The position numbers were made by a program, and so were the translations under genes. The notes beneath the pieces were generated by a model. That model was not told the origin of the DNA, did not search any database, and saw only the letters and a program-made list of their open reading frames with translations. From contig NZ_BCQT01000010.1 in the NCBI RefSeq assembly GCF_001552215.1, positions 434,001 to 498,000 on the forward strand: a stretch of 64,000 nt of DNA, given 5' to 3'. Shown here one piece after another: positions 42,137 through 50,727 of this stretch. Each line of letters starts with the position of its first letter. Position 1 is the first letter of the stretch. The DNA comes from Actinomadura macra NBRC 14102 (lineage in GTDB: Bacteria > Actinomycetota > Actinomycetes > Streptosporangiales > Streptosporangiaceae).

Positions 42137-42551
42137 CCGGCCGGCGGCGCCGCGGCGGCTGCTGGACCTCGCCGACCGCGCGGCGGCCGCCCGTACCCCG
42201 GCCTGGCGGGACCTCGAACGCCGCTACCGGGAATGGGGGCTGGCGGAGCCCGCCGAGATCGCGGTCCGGATCCTGCGGTCCGGGAGGCCCGGCGCGCAGA
42301 TGCGGGTTCATCGTGCCCTGGTGCCGTCCTCGGACGGGCCGGCCGCTGAGGTGGAGCAGGCCGGGACGGTGATTCGGCTGCTCCTGTGCTGCGCCGTGTC
42401 CGCCGACGTCCGCGACCGGCGGGTGCCGCACCTCGACGATGTCGCCGTGATCGAGCCGATCACCCAGCTGCGGTGCTACGCCGAGGACTTCCTGGACGGG
42501 GACGACCCGTTCGAGGTACTCGGCGAGGCGCCGGATGGGGTGACCGGGTGA
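42120..42551 (+). CDS. Hypothetical protein in the Rieske/GT cluster
   Basis: 143 aa. Basic N-terminus, a helical central part (about 10-60) and a mixed C-terminal half rich in Val, Leu and Asp. No family recognised. It overlaps the Rieske gene by 17 bp and its stop overlaps the glycosyltransferase-like start (GTGA), so it belongs to the same operon. Confidence 0.6.
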   Translation: MRPDPDRPAAPRRLLDLADRAAAARTPAWRDLERRYREWGLAEPAEIAVRILRSGRPGAQMRVHRALVPSSDGPAAEVEQAGTVIRLLLCCAVSADVRDRRVPHLDDVAVIEPITQLRCYAEDFLDGDDPFEVLGEAPDGVTG

Positions 42552-44437
42552 TCGGACGGTGGCGGGACGTCCGAGCGGAGGGCCGGGCCGTCACGCTGGG
42601 ACTCCTCGGTGTCCGCCCGCGCGGCGGTCTCGCCGAGACCTACGGGGGCCGCGCCGAGGAGCTGTTCGAATTCCTGCTCGGGCTCCGCGCCGCGCTGCCC
42701 GTGACGGCGCGCGACGCCGCGGCGCTCGGCGATCTGCTGGCCGTGCTGAACGTCCGGCTCGCCGCGCGGCTGCGCATCGTCCGGAGGCCGGACGGGACGC
42801 TGACAGCCCGCGACGACCATCCGGCCGGGCCGCTCGGGCCGGGCCGCCGCGCCGCCGCCCCGGCGCGGTCCATCACGTCCGCCGAGCACGCCCTGCTGAG
42901 CGGCCGCCCGCCCGCGGGCCGGTCCCGGCTGGCGGCGGATCCGCCGCTGGTCATCCTGCCCACCGCCGGGCGGGCCGCCGACGTCCGCGCGGCCCTCGCC
43001 GCGCACTGCGAGGTGATGCGGCGCTACGGCCATACGGGTCTGTTGATCGTCGTCGCCGACGACGCGCCCTCCCCCGCCGCCGCCCGGGATCTCGACGAGG
43101 TGTGCGGCGAGGCGCGGCGGGATTTCGGCTTCGACGTGACCCGGTTCGGGGAGTGGGACGCCGACGGCGGCGCGGGGCCGAAGCGGGTGTTCCGGCGGCG
43201 GCTGGCCGCGCGGCGGGACGATCTGAGGGCGTGCGCGGACCGTACCTTCGCCCCCGGGCTGCCCGGCACCGCGAACGCGATCTTCGCGGCGTTCACGGGC
43301 CGCGACATCGTCTGGCTCGAACAGGACGCAATGCCCTGGGCGCCCGTGACCCCCGCCCGTCCGGGAGGCGGCGCGCGGGCGTTCCTCGACGTGATGGACG
43401 GCGCGCCCGCCGACATCCGGCCCGAGCCCGTCGACATCGTCCATGTGATCGACCGGCTCGCGCACGCGGCGCAGCTGGAGGCCATGCCGGTGGAGGGGCA
43501 GGTGGTCGACTACGAGGACACGACCTTCACCGCGCTCGGCCCGCCGTCGCCGCGGCGCCATCCGCTGCCCGGGATGGTGCACTTCCATACCTGCGGGCAT
43601 CCCGACGTCCGGGCGAGGGCGAGCCATCATCTCGTCCTCGACCCGCGCACCCCCGCGGCGGCCAGGGTGAGTCTCCTGTCCGGTGGCCTGCCGATGCGGC
43701 GGCTCCTCGCCGACCCGCCGCCGACGGTCTCGCTGCGGCGATGGACGTCGGCCTTCGGCACCGTCGTGGGTCTCCCGGCCGGACGGATGCCGGGGCCCCC
43801 GACGATGTGGGCGACGTCCGCGCGGCTCGTGGACGTGGCGGTCGGCGACCTCATGCAGGCGCACGGGCTTCCGGGCTGCGTCGCCGGGACGGGCCTGTGG
43901 CACTCGCGCGGCACGGTCACCGACTCGGGGCGCGGCGAGCTGTCGTCCTACCTCTTCCGCGAGGAGATCCTGTGGCCGCTGCTGCACGCGGCGCGGGAGG
44001 CGTTCGGGGAGGTGGGGGCGGGGCTCGCCTACGCGGACTGGCTCCGGGCGGCCGGGGCCGCCCTGGCCGGGCGGGCGGGGCGGGGTGCCGTCGTGCCGCC
44101 GGTCCTCGGGCGGGTGCTGTGGGCGGAGCTGCGCGCGGACGTCCGCCGGGCCCGCCGATCGGCGCACGCCGACGTGCGCGCCTACGGCGAGGCCCTCGCC
44201 GGGAAGGCGGGCCCGCTTCTGCGAGGTCCCTGGCGGGAGTACCACGCGCGGCTGGAGGACACGGCCGTCGCCGAGCTCGTCCACTACGCGGACCAGTTAC
44301 GGTTCTGGGCGTCCCTCATCGACGATGATCTGGCCGGGAAAGGGGCGTTCCCGGACGGCGGAACGCGCCTTCGAGGTTCCCGCCTCTTCGGCTCCGGTGC
44401 GCGTCCAGTCGAGTACCAGTGGTGCCAGCCGTCGTGA
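42548..44437 (+). CDS. Glycosyltransferase-like protein, unassigned
   Basis: 629 aa, no signal peptide. Residues about 130-300 carry PPLVILPTAGRAADVRAALAAH and LLIVVADDAPSP, followed by FTGRDIVWLEQDAMPW, which suggests a GT-A nucleotide-sugar transferase with an acidic metal-binding pair. The C-terminal third is helical and may bind an acceptor. No closer family is recognised. The GTG start is coupled to the previous gene (GTGA). Its place in front of a PIG-L deacetylase gene fits sugar-transfer chemistry. Confidence 0.5.
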   Translation: MIGRWRDVRAEGRAVTLGLLGVRPRGGLAETYGGRAEELFEFLLGLRAALPVTARDAAALGDLLAVLNVRLAARLRIVRRPDGTLTARDDHPAGPLGPGRRAAAPARSITSAEHALLSGRPPAGRSRLAADPPLVILPTAGRAADVRAALAAHCEVMRRYGHTGLLIVVADDAPSPAAARDLDEVCGEARRDFGFDVTRFGEWDADGGAGPKRVFRRRLAARRDDLRACADRTFAPGLPGTANAIFAAFTGRDIVWLEQDAMPWAPVTPARPGGGARAFLDVMDGAPADIRPEPVDIVHVIDRLAHAAQLEAMPVEGQVVDYEDTTFTALGPPSPRRHPLPGMVHFHTCGHPDVRARASHHLVLDPRTPAAARVSLLSGGLPMRRLLADPPPTVSLRRWTSAFGTVVGLPAGRMPGPPTMWATSARLVDVAVGDLMQAHGLPGCVAGTGLWHSRGTVTDSGRGELSSYLFREEILWPLLHAAREAFGEVGAGLAYADWLRAAGAALAGRAGRGAVVPPVLGRVLWAELRADVRRARRSAHADVRAYGEALAGKAGPLLRGPWREYHARLEDTAVAELVHYADQLRFWASLIDDDLAGKGAFPDGGTRLRGSRLFGSGARPVEYQWCQPS

Positions 44438-44537
44438 GACCTCGCCGGCAGAATGGTTCCCATCCGCCACAACAAACACGACAAACGCCCCATTAACGGA
44501 TATCGGCGTTTCTCTCCATGAATTTCCTTCGATCATC

Positions 44538-44543
44538 TATATT
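44538..44543 (+). promoter_or_regulatory. -10 box TATATT of the PIG-L gene
   Basis: TATATT lies exactly 6 nt upstream of the GTG start of the deacetylase gene. With no ribosome-binding sequence between, the transcript would begin at the start codon (leaderless). The 112-bp gap before it is AT-rich. Confidence 0.5.
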
Positions 44544-44549
44544 CACCCG

Positions 44550-45305
44550 GTGAACCCCACAGTCGTGTTCTCTCCGCACCTGGACGACGCCGCGTTCTCC
44601 GCTTCCGTTCCGCTGACGCAACCCGGAACACAGGTCGTCACCGTGTTCGCCGGCTCACCGCCCAAGAGCATCACGCTGACCCACTATGACCGCATTACCG
44701 GGGCCCGTAGCTCACACGAGCGCTACCGTGAGCGCATCGCCGAGGACGACCGCGCGATGGACGTGTTCGGCTGCGCGCAGGTCCGCTGCGACGAACTCGA
44801 CGACCAGTACCGCGACGGCCCGATCGACCAGGAGCGGCTGTTCGACCGGCTCGAACCCTTCCTGAAGACGGCCGGCGAGATCTGGATCCCCGCCGCGATC
44901 GGCAACCACCCCGACCACGTCACGGTGCGCGACACGCTGCTGGACGGCCTGGAGCGGCGGCGGTCGGCGGCCGGGGCACCGACCGGGTCGGGAGCCGACC
45001 TGCGGCTCTACGCCGACCTCCCGTACTCGATCAAGTACGGCTGGCCGTCCTGGGTGACCGGCGCCGAGCCGAGGCCCTACCTCGACATCGACTACTGGCT
45101 CGCCGACCAGATGACCAGGAACGGCCTCGACCCGGCGCGACTGACGCGCGAGGTACGCAGGCTGTCGGCGGACGCCCGCGCCAGAAAGGACCGGGCCGTC
45201 CGGGAGTACCGGACCCAGCTTCCCGGGCTCGGTCTCGACCCGGCCCATACAAGCCGCTGGGACGAGTTCGTGGGGTACGAGGTCTTCTGGCGGTACGACC
45301 GCTGA
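44550..45305 (+). CDS. PIG-L family deacetylase
   Basis: 251 aa. PHLDD (His10, Asp12, Asp13) at the N-terminus and NHPDH (His120, Asp122, His123) form the zinc site of the PIG-L/LmbE family. It should remove an acetyl group from an N-acetylated sugar, as in mycothiol or antibiotic pathways. GTG at 44550 follows a -10 box by 6 nt, so it is probably leaderless and expressed on its own as well as by readthrough from the glycosyltransferase-like gene. Confidence 0.87.
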   Translation: MNPTVVFSPHLDDAAFSASVPLTQPGTQVVTVFAGSPPKSITLTHYDRITGARSSHERYRERIAEDDRAMDVFGCAQVRCDELDDQYRDGPIDQERLFDRLEPFLKTAGEIWIPAAIGNHPDHVTVRDTLLDGLERRRSAAGAPTGSGADLRLYADLPYSIKYGWPSWVTGAEPRPYLDIDYWLADQMTRNGLDPARLTREVRRLSADARARKDRAVREYRTQLPGLGLDPAHTSRWDEFVGYEVFWRYDR

Positions 45306-45308
45306 AGC

Positions 45309-46280
45309 TCACCACGCGTACGCCCCTGGCGCCGCACCCCCCGGCCCGGGGAAGATGGCGTCCAGCCGGGCCAGCGCCGCCGTGTCCAGCCGCACGTCGC
45401 GGGCACGCAGCGCGGAGAGGAACTGATCGCCGGTCCGCGGCCCGATGATCGGTGCGGTCACCGCGGGCTGGTGCAGCAGCCAGGCCAGGCCGACCGCCGC
45501 CGGGGCCTCGCCCAGTTCCGCGCAGAACGACTCGTACGCCTCGACGCGGTCGTGCATCACCGCCAGGGCCCGCCGCGCGTGCTCGCCTCGGCTTCGGACC
45601 CCGCCCGTGCGCCGCAGGACACCCGACAGCAACCCGTGGTACAGCGGGCTCCGCGGCAGCACGCCGATCTCGTAGTCCTGGCAGGCGGGCAGCACCTCCA
45701 GCTCCGCCGTGCGCTCGGCGAGGCTGTACGGCGGCTGTTCGCTGACCAGCCCGAGCAGCCCGAGCCGGCTCGCCCGCTCCTGTGCCTTGACCAGGTGCCA
45801 GCCCGCGTGGTCGGACGTCCCGATGTAGAGGATCTTGCCTTGGGCCCGGAGGTCGGACAGCGCCTCCCAGATCTCCTCCCAGGGCGTCCGCCGGTCGACG
45901 CGGTGGAGCTGGTACAGCTCGATCCGGTCGGTGCGCAGCCGCCGCAGCGAGGCGTCGCAGGCGCGTTTGATGTGCAGCGCGGACAGCCGTTCCTCGTTCG
46001 GCCACCCGCCCATCGAGCCGTACACCTTCGTGGCGAGGACCGTGCGGTCGCGGCGGCCGACGCCCTGCGTGAACCAGTCGCCGATGATCTCCTCGGTGCG
46101 GCCCCGGGCGCCGTCACCGCCGTAGGTGTCGGCGGTGTCGAAGAAGTTGACGCCGTTCTCGTGAGCGAGGTCCATCATGGCGTGGGACTCGGGCTCGGAC
46201 GTGCGCGGCCCGAAGTTCAGCGTGCCCAGGCACAGCCGGCTCACGACCAGCCCGCTGCGTCCGAGGTGCACGTGTTCCAT
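45309..46280 (-). CDS. Aldo/keto reductase
   Basis: 323 aa TIM-barrel oxidoreductase. The NADPH-binding and active-site landmarks are LCLGTLNFG, FFDTADTYGG with the catalytic Asp/Tyr, LATKVYG with Lys, and LYQLHRVD with His. It reduces an aldehyde or ketone. GGAAGGGC precedes the ATG at 46280; an upstream ATG (46331) adds 17 unusual residues. It ends 3 bp from the PIG-L gene, convergent. Confidence 0.87.
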   Translation of the reverse strand: MEHVHLGRSGLVVSRLCLGTLNFGPRTSEPESHAMMDLAHENGVNFFDTADTYGGDGARGRTEEIIGDWFTQGVGRRDRTVLATKVYGSMGGWPNEERLSALHIKRACDASLRRLRTDRIELYQLHRVDRRTPWEEIWEALSDLRAQGKILYIGTSDHAGWHLVKAQERASRLGLLGLVSEQPPYSLAERTAELEVLPACQDYEIGVLPRSPLYHGLLSGVLRRTGGVRSRGEHARRALAVMHDRVEAYESFCAELGEAPAAVGLAWLLHQPAVTAPIIGPRTGDQFLSALRARDVRLDTAALARLDAIFPGPGGAAPGAYAW

Positions 46281-46834
46281 CGGTTTGCCCTTCCGCCCGT
46301 CCAGCGCGTCATCCGCCGGCGAGGTCAGCATGGTGACCAGCGCCGACGCGTCCTCACGGCGACCGGAGAACGCAGGTCTCCCATACCGGCTCCAGGAATC
46401 AGAAAATCGTTCTCAGAAATTGTCCGGCCGCGTCAGGCAAAGGCGGGGGGCTGGACACGGCCGTCTGTCGCAGAAAATGCCGCTGATCATCGTAATCGCG
46501 CCGGAGAGAGGTCACAAGCCGTTCCGGGATAGGCACTATCCGCACCGGAAAGGCGACTGTATGCCACGAGGCCTGGGATCGAGGTTTCCGAGCTCATCGC
46601 CATGATGGCGGCGGATTCCCCGCCGCCGCTCGACGTTCGATGGAAATTGGGGCAGCACGGGGCGTGCCTGCATCGATCCGTACCGCGAACTCCGCGTCTC
46701 TTCCGGCGCCGCCGGACCCAGGCCGATACCCGGGGCCGCGGACGTTCACACCCCTGAGGTCCGCCATTGCTGTCTGCCACAACGGTCATTTCCCGAAGTG
46801 GACCGGCCGGTACGGACGCTCGTACGATGAGCGC
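46281..46834. other. Gene-free divergent region with one hairpin
   Basis: 554 bp between the aldo/keto reductase and the sensor kinase, both reading outwards. GGCGGCGG-N5-CCGCCGCC (46607-46627) is a perfect 8-bp stem without a T tract. No gene is convincing. The right end holds the likely leaderless promoter of the kinase. Confidence 0.45.
46823..46828 (+). promoter_or_regulatory. -10 box TACGAT of the sensor kinase gene
   Basis: TACGAT ends 6 nt before the GTG start at 46835. The spacing matches other leaderless genes of this window. There is no recognisable -35. Confidence 0.45.
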
Positions 46835-48061
46835 GTGCCCGGCTTTTCGAGGTCCCTGTGGGACGAGCCGCGCCCTCCCGGCCCGCCCGCGCGTGTGTGG
46901 CGGGACTGGGCGCTGGTCAGCGTGCTGGTCCCGGCCGCGGCGCTGGAGGGGCTGCTGCGGCCGGACGTCCCGTGGCGGACGCTGTCCCTCCTGCTCACCG
47001 TCGGGCTGGTGCCCACCCTGCTGTGGCGGCGGACGAGGCCGCTGCTCATGGTCGCGATCGCCTTCGGCCTCTGCGGTCTCGCCGGCCTGCTCACCGCCGG
47101 GGAGCCGCCGGGCCTCGACACGATGGCGTTCCTGCTGCTGCTGGCCTACGCGCTGTTCCGCTGGGGGTCCGGACGGGAGGCCCTGCTCGGCGCGGCGATC
47201 ATGCTCGGCAAGGTGGCGGTGTCGGGCGCCGTCGACGACATGGACTCCGGCGCGATGTTCAGCGCCTTCGCGATCCTGTGCGCGGCCATGGCCGCGGGCG
47301 GCGCGCTGCGGTACCGGGCCCGGGCCGTGCTGCGCGAGCTGGAGCAGGTCAAGCTGCTCGAACGCCAGCGTCTCGCCCGCGACCTGCACGACACCGTCGC
47401 CCACCACGTCTCGGCCATCGCGATCCGCGCGCAGGCGGGGCTCGCGACCGCCGCGACGCACCCGGACGCGGCGACCGACGCCCTGAGCGTCATCGAGGCG
47501 GAGGCGACACGGACCCTCGCGGAGATGCGCGCGCTCGTCCGCGTTCTGCGCCACGACCAACCGGCCGACCCGCCCGGCCAAGCGGCCGACCAACCGGCCG
47601 ACAAACCCGCTGACCAGCACGGACAGCTCGACCAGCCCGCCGACCGAGCACCGGGTCCGCGCGTCACCGACCTTCGCCGGCTCGCGAGCGCGAGGGGCTC
47701 GGGCTCGGGCTCCGGCCCCGCCGTGCAGGTGGGGATCACCGGTGACATCGACGACCTGCCGTCGCCGGTCGCGGCGGCGGCCTACCGGCTCGTCCAGGAG
47801 GCCGTCACCAACGCCCGGCGGCACGCCCGCCATGCCACGCGCATCGACGTCCGCGTCACCGCCGACGACGCGGTGGTGCGGCTGCGCGTCAGCGACGACG
47901 GCGACCCCGGCGGCCCGCGCCCCGCCGCGTCACCCGGGTACGGGCTCGTCGGGATGCGGGAGCGCGCGAGCCTGCTGGGCGGCACGTGCGACGCCGGGCC
48001 GGACCCCGGGCGCGGCTGGACGGTGACGGCCGTGCTGCCCCGCGCCGGACGGGCGACATGA
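46835..48061 (+). CDS. Sensor histidine kinase (NarL/LuxR-partner type)
   Basis: 408 aa. Four to five membrane segments (about 26-160), then the dimerisation domain with phosphoacceptor His185 (RDLHDTVAHHVSAI) and an ATPase domain near the C-terminus with NARRHARHA and DDGDPGG. Before the ATPase domain lies a linker of Gln-Pro-Ala-Asp-like repeats (residues about 250-280). It should phosphorylate the response regulator encoded next, which overlaps by 4 bp. The start is GTG 46835; the ligand is unknown. Confidence 0.85.
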   Translation: MPGFSRSLWDEPRPPGPPARVWRDWALVSVLVPAAALEGLLRPDVPWRTLSLLLTVGLVPTLLWRRTRPLLMVAIAFGLCGLAGLLTAGEPPGLDTMAFLLLLAYALFRWGSGREALLGAAIMLGKVAVSGAVDDMDSGAMFSAFAILCAAMAAGGALRYRARAVLRELEQVKLLERQRLARDLHDTVAHHVSAIAIRAQAGLATAATHPDAATDALSVIEAEATRTLAEMRALVRVLRHDQPADPPGQAADQPADKPADQHGQLDQPADRAPGPRVTDLRRLASARGSGSGSGPAVQVGITGDIDDLPSPVAAAAYRLVQEAVTNARRHARHATRIDVRVTADDAVVRLRVSDDGDPGGPRPAASPGYGLVGMRERASLLGGTCDAGPDPGRGWTVTAVLPRAGRAT

Positions 48062-48720
48062 GCATCCGGGTGGTCCTCGCCGACGACCAGGAGATCGTCC
48101 GCACCGGGCTCAGGATGCTGCTCGACGTCCAGCCGGACATCGAGGTCGTCGGGGAGGCCGGCGACGGGCGGCGGGCGGTGGAACTGGCGCGGCGGCTGCG
48201 TCCCGACGTGTGCCTGTTCGACATCCGGATGCCCGGCATGGACGGCATCGAGGCCACCCGGGCGCTCGCCGGGCCGGCCGTCCCCGACCCCCTCGCGGTC
48301 GTCGTCATCACGACGTTCGACCTGGACGAGCACGTCTACGCCGCGCTCAAGGCGGGTGCCCGCGGGTTCCTGCTGAAGGACGCCGGGCCGGCGCTGCTCT
48401 CGCAGGCGATCCGCGCCGCGGCCGCGGGCGACGCGCTCATCGCCCCGAGCGTCACCGCGCGGCTGCTCTCGGCCTTCGCCGCCACCGGTCCCGCCGCCCC
48501 CGCGGCGCGGCCCGCCGACGCGCTCACCGGCCGGGAGGAGCAGGTCCTCGCCGCGGTCGCGCGGGGGCGGACGAACAGCGAGGTGGCGGATGAACTGCAC
48601 ATCACACTCAGCACCGTCAAGACGCACATCACCAGCCTGATGGCGAAGCTCGGCGCCCGGAACCGCGTCGAGATCGCCATCTGGGCCTATGAGACGAACC
48701 GCGTGAAGACCAGCACCTAG
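48058..48720 (+). CDS. LuxR/NarL-family response regulator
   Basis: 220 aa. Receiver domain (1-120) with Asp9/Asp10, phosphoacceptor Asp55 (CLFDIRMPGMDG), Thr and Lys; DNA-binding LuxR domain (about 150-215) with LTGREEQVLAAVARG and STVKTHI. ATGA overlap with the kinase gene shows tight co-translation. Targets unknown; the fluoride channels or the oxidoreductase downstream are possible. Confidence 0.92.
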   Translation: MSIRVVLADDQEIVRTGLRMLLDVQPDIEVVGEAGDGRRAVELARRLRPDVCLFDIRMPGMDGIEATRALAGPAVPDPLAVVVITTFDLDEHVYAALKAGARGFLLKDAGPALLSQAIRAAAAGDALIAPSVTARLLSAFAATGPAAPAARPADALTGREEQVLAAVARGRTNSEVADELHITLSTVKTHITSLMAKLGARNRVEIAIWAYETNRVKTST

Positions 48721-48894
48721 GCTGACCTCGCGGTCGTCACCGACCCTCATCCGAAAGTACGGCCCCCCGGTCCAACGTAAGGACGGCTCGATCCAGGCTC
48801 TTCTACCGATGAGCGGCACCGGGGCCAGCCGTCACGATCGAGTCATGGACCACCAGGGACGGACCCGGGCCACCCGGAAACGTGAGGTGAGGCG

Positions 48895-49875
48895 ATGAAG
48901 GCGATCGTCCAGGAGCGGTTCGGGCCGCCGGACGTCCTGCGGCTGGCGGACGTGGACACCCCCGAGATCGGGCCGGGCGACGTGCTCGTCCAGGTGCACG
49001 CCGCCGCGGTCAACCCGTACGAGTGGCACGTCCTGCGCGGCGACCCCTACGTCGCGCGGCTGATGATGGGCGATATCGGGCTGACCAGGCCGAGGAACCC
49101 GGTGGCCGGCGTCGACGCGGCGGGGCGCGTCGAGGCGGCCGGCGCGAACGTGCGCGACCTGCGGCCCGGCGACGAGGTGTTCGGTTTCTGCCCGGGCGCG
49201 TTCGCCGAGTACGCCCGCGCGAGGGCGGACCTGGTCGTGCCCAAACCGGCGGGGCTGACCTTCGAGGAGGCGGCGGCGCTGCCGATCGCGGCGACGACGG
49301 CGCTGCGCGCGATCCGGGACATCGGCGGAGTGCGGGCCGGGAACCGGGTGCTCGTCAACGGCGCGGCCGGGGGCGTCGGCATGTACGCCGTCCAGATCGC
49401 GGTGATGCTGGGCGCCGAGGTGACCGGCGTGTGCGGCACGCGCAACCTGAATCTGGTGCGCTCGATCGGCGCCGCGCACGCCGTGGACTACACGAAGGAG
49501 GACTTCACCGAGCGGTCCGGGGGCTTCGATGTGATCCTCGACAATGTCGGGAACCACGCGCTGGGCCGGTTGCGGCGGGCGCTCACTCCCGCGGGCACGC
49601 TCGTGATCAATGCGGGCGGTTCGCCGGGGGCCGTCTTCGGGGCCGTCGGGGCCATGCTCCGCGGGGTCGCGCTGGACCGCTTCGTCCGGCAGCGGCTCCG
49701 CATCGTCCCGACCAAGCAGCGCCAGGAGGACCTCCGCGACCTCGCGGGTCTCGTCGAGGAGGGCTGGCTCACCTCGGTCCTCGACCGCTCGTACCCGCTG
49801 GCGGACGCGGCCGAGGCGGTGCGCTATATCGAGCGGGGTCACGCGCGGGGAAAGGTCATCCTGAACGTCACGTGA
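48895..49875 (+). CDS. NAD(P)-dependent quinone oxidoreductase (MDR family)
   Basis: 326 aa. Groes-like N-terminal domain with IGPGDVLVQVHAAAVNPYEW and Rossmann domain with VLVNGAAGGVGMYAVQIAVMLGAEV, as in zinc-free quinone oxidoreductase-like MDR enzymes; no zinc ligands are seen. It reduces a quinone or enone. It starts at ATG 48895 with a GAGGTGAGG-like ribosome site. It overlaps the end of the convergent fluoride channel gene by 8 bp. Confidence 0.88.
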   Translation: MKAIVQERFGPPDVLRLADVDTPEIGPGDVLVQVHAAAVNPYEWHVLRGDPYVARLMMGDIGLTRPRNPVAGVDAAGRVEAAGANVRDLRPGDEVFGFCPGAFAEYARARADLVVPKPAGLTFEEAAALPIAATTALRAIRDIGGVRAGNRVLVNGAAGGVGMYAVQIAVMLGAEVTGVCGTRNLNLVRSIGAAHAVDYTKEDFTERSGGFDVILDNVGNHALGRLRRALTPAGTLVINAGGSPGAVFGAVGAMLRGVALDRFVRQRLRIVPTKQRQEDLRDLAGLVEEGWLTSVLDRSYPLADAAEAVRYIERGHARGKVILNVT

Positions 49876-50239
49876 GCCGGCCGAGCAGGGCGTGGAAGGC
49901 CAGGAAGGCGAGGAATCCCAGAACCAGGCTGCCGACCGCGTTGACGGCGGCCTTGGTGTAGGCGCCGTCCTGGAGGAGGTGGACGGTGTCCAGCTCGAAG
50001 GTACTGAAGGTGGTCAGCGCACCGCACAGGCCGGTGCCGAGCAGCGCCTCGGTCAGTTCCCCGGTGCCCGCGCCGTGCAGGGCGCCGAGGGCCGCCGCGC
50101 CGAGGACGTTGACCGTGAGCGTGCCCCACGGGAACGCCTTGCCCGCGAACGCCTTCACATAGCCGTCGATGACGTAGCGGAGCACGGCGCCGAGAGCGCC
50201 GCCGACGAGCACGAGGACGATCACGGCGACCGTGGTCAT
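49868..50239 (-). CDS. crcB: Fluoride channel CrcB/Fluc subunit
   Basis: 123 aa with four membrane helices. WGTLTVNVLGAAALG has the conserved Asn, and GALTTFSTFELD is the Phe-box and Na+ site region. It forms a dual-topology or heterodimeric F- channel with the next protein, protecting cells from environmental fluoride. Its ATG overlaps the partner's stop (ATGA). Confidence 0.93.
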   Translation of the reverse strand: MTTVAVIVLVLVGGALGAVLRYVIDGYVKAFAGKAFPWGTLTVNVLGAAALGALHGAGTGELTEALLGTGLCGALTTFSTFELDTVHLLQDGAYTKAAVNAVGSLVLGFLAFLAFHALLGRLT

Positions 50240-50718
50240 GTCCTCTCCCCCGCGTCGCGGTGGGGAATTCTGCGGCCGAGGACCAGGCCCACGGCCACCG
50301 CGACCCAGCCGAGGAGCACGCTGGCGGCCGCGTAGCCGACGCCCAGTCCCGCCCGGCCGTCAGAGCCGAGAGTGTAGATGCCGTCGATCAGGTGCGAGAA
50401 GGTGGTGAAGCCGCCCAGGTAGCCGGTCACGGCGAACGGGCGCGCGAGCGCGTGCGGCCTGCCGCCGAGCAGGTACGTGGTCAGGATGCCCATGACGAGA
50501 CAGCCGAGCATGTTGACGGTGAAGGTGTTCCACGGGAAGCCGTCCGCGGAACTCGGGATCGCCTTGGTCAGCAGATGGCGCGCCAGCGCGCCGACCGCGC
50601 CCCCGGCCGCGATCTCGGCGAGGACCCGCGGGCCGAGCCCCGGTTTCGGAGGCCGTCCGGCGTGCGGATGCAGCGCGGCGGCCTCCGCCTGCTCGCGGTG
50701 GCGCAGTCTCCCGATCAT
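50236..50718 (-). CDS. crcB: Fluoride channel CrcB/Fluc subunit, larger partner
   Basis: 160 aa. A charged N-terminal extension of about 30 aa precedes four helices. FPWNTFTVNMLGCLVMG and GGFTTFSHLIDG carry the Asn and Phe-box residues. With the neighbouring 123-aa protein it makes a heterodimer, the usual form when two crcB genes are adjacent. No fluoride riboswitch was recognised upstream. Confidence 0.93.
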   Translation of the reverse strand: MIGRLRHREQAEAAALHPHAGRPPKPGLGPRVLAEIAAGGAVGALARHLLTKAIPSSADGFPWNTFTVNMLGCLVMGILTTYLLGGRPHALARPFAVTGYLGGFTTFSHLIDGIYTLGSDGRAGLGVGYAAASVLLGWVAVAVGLVLGRRIPHRDAGERT

Positions 50719-50727
50719 GATCCGTCC

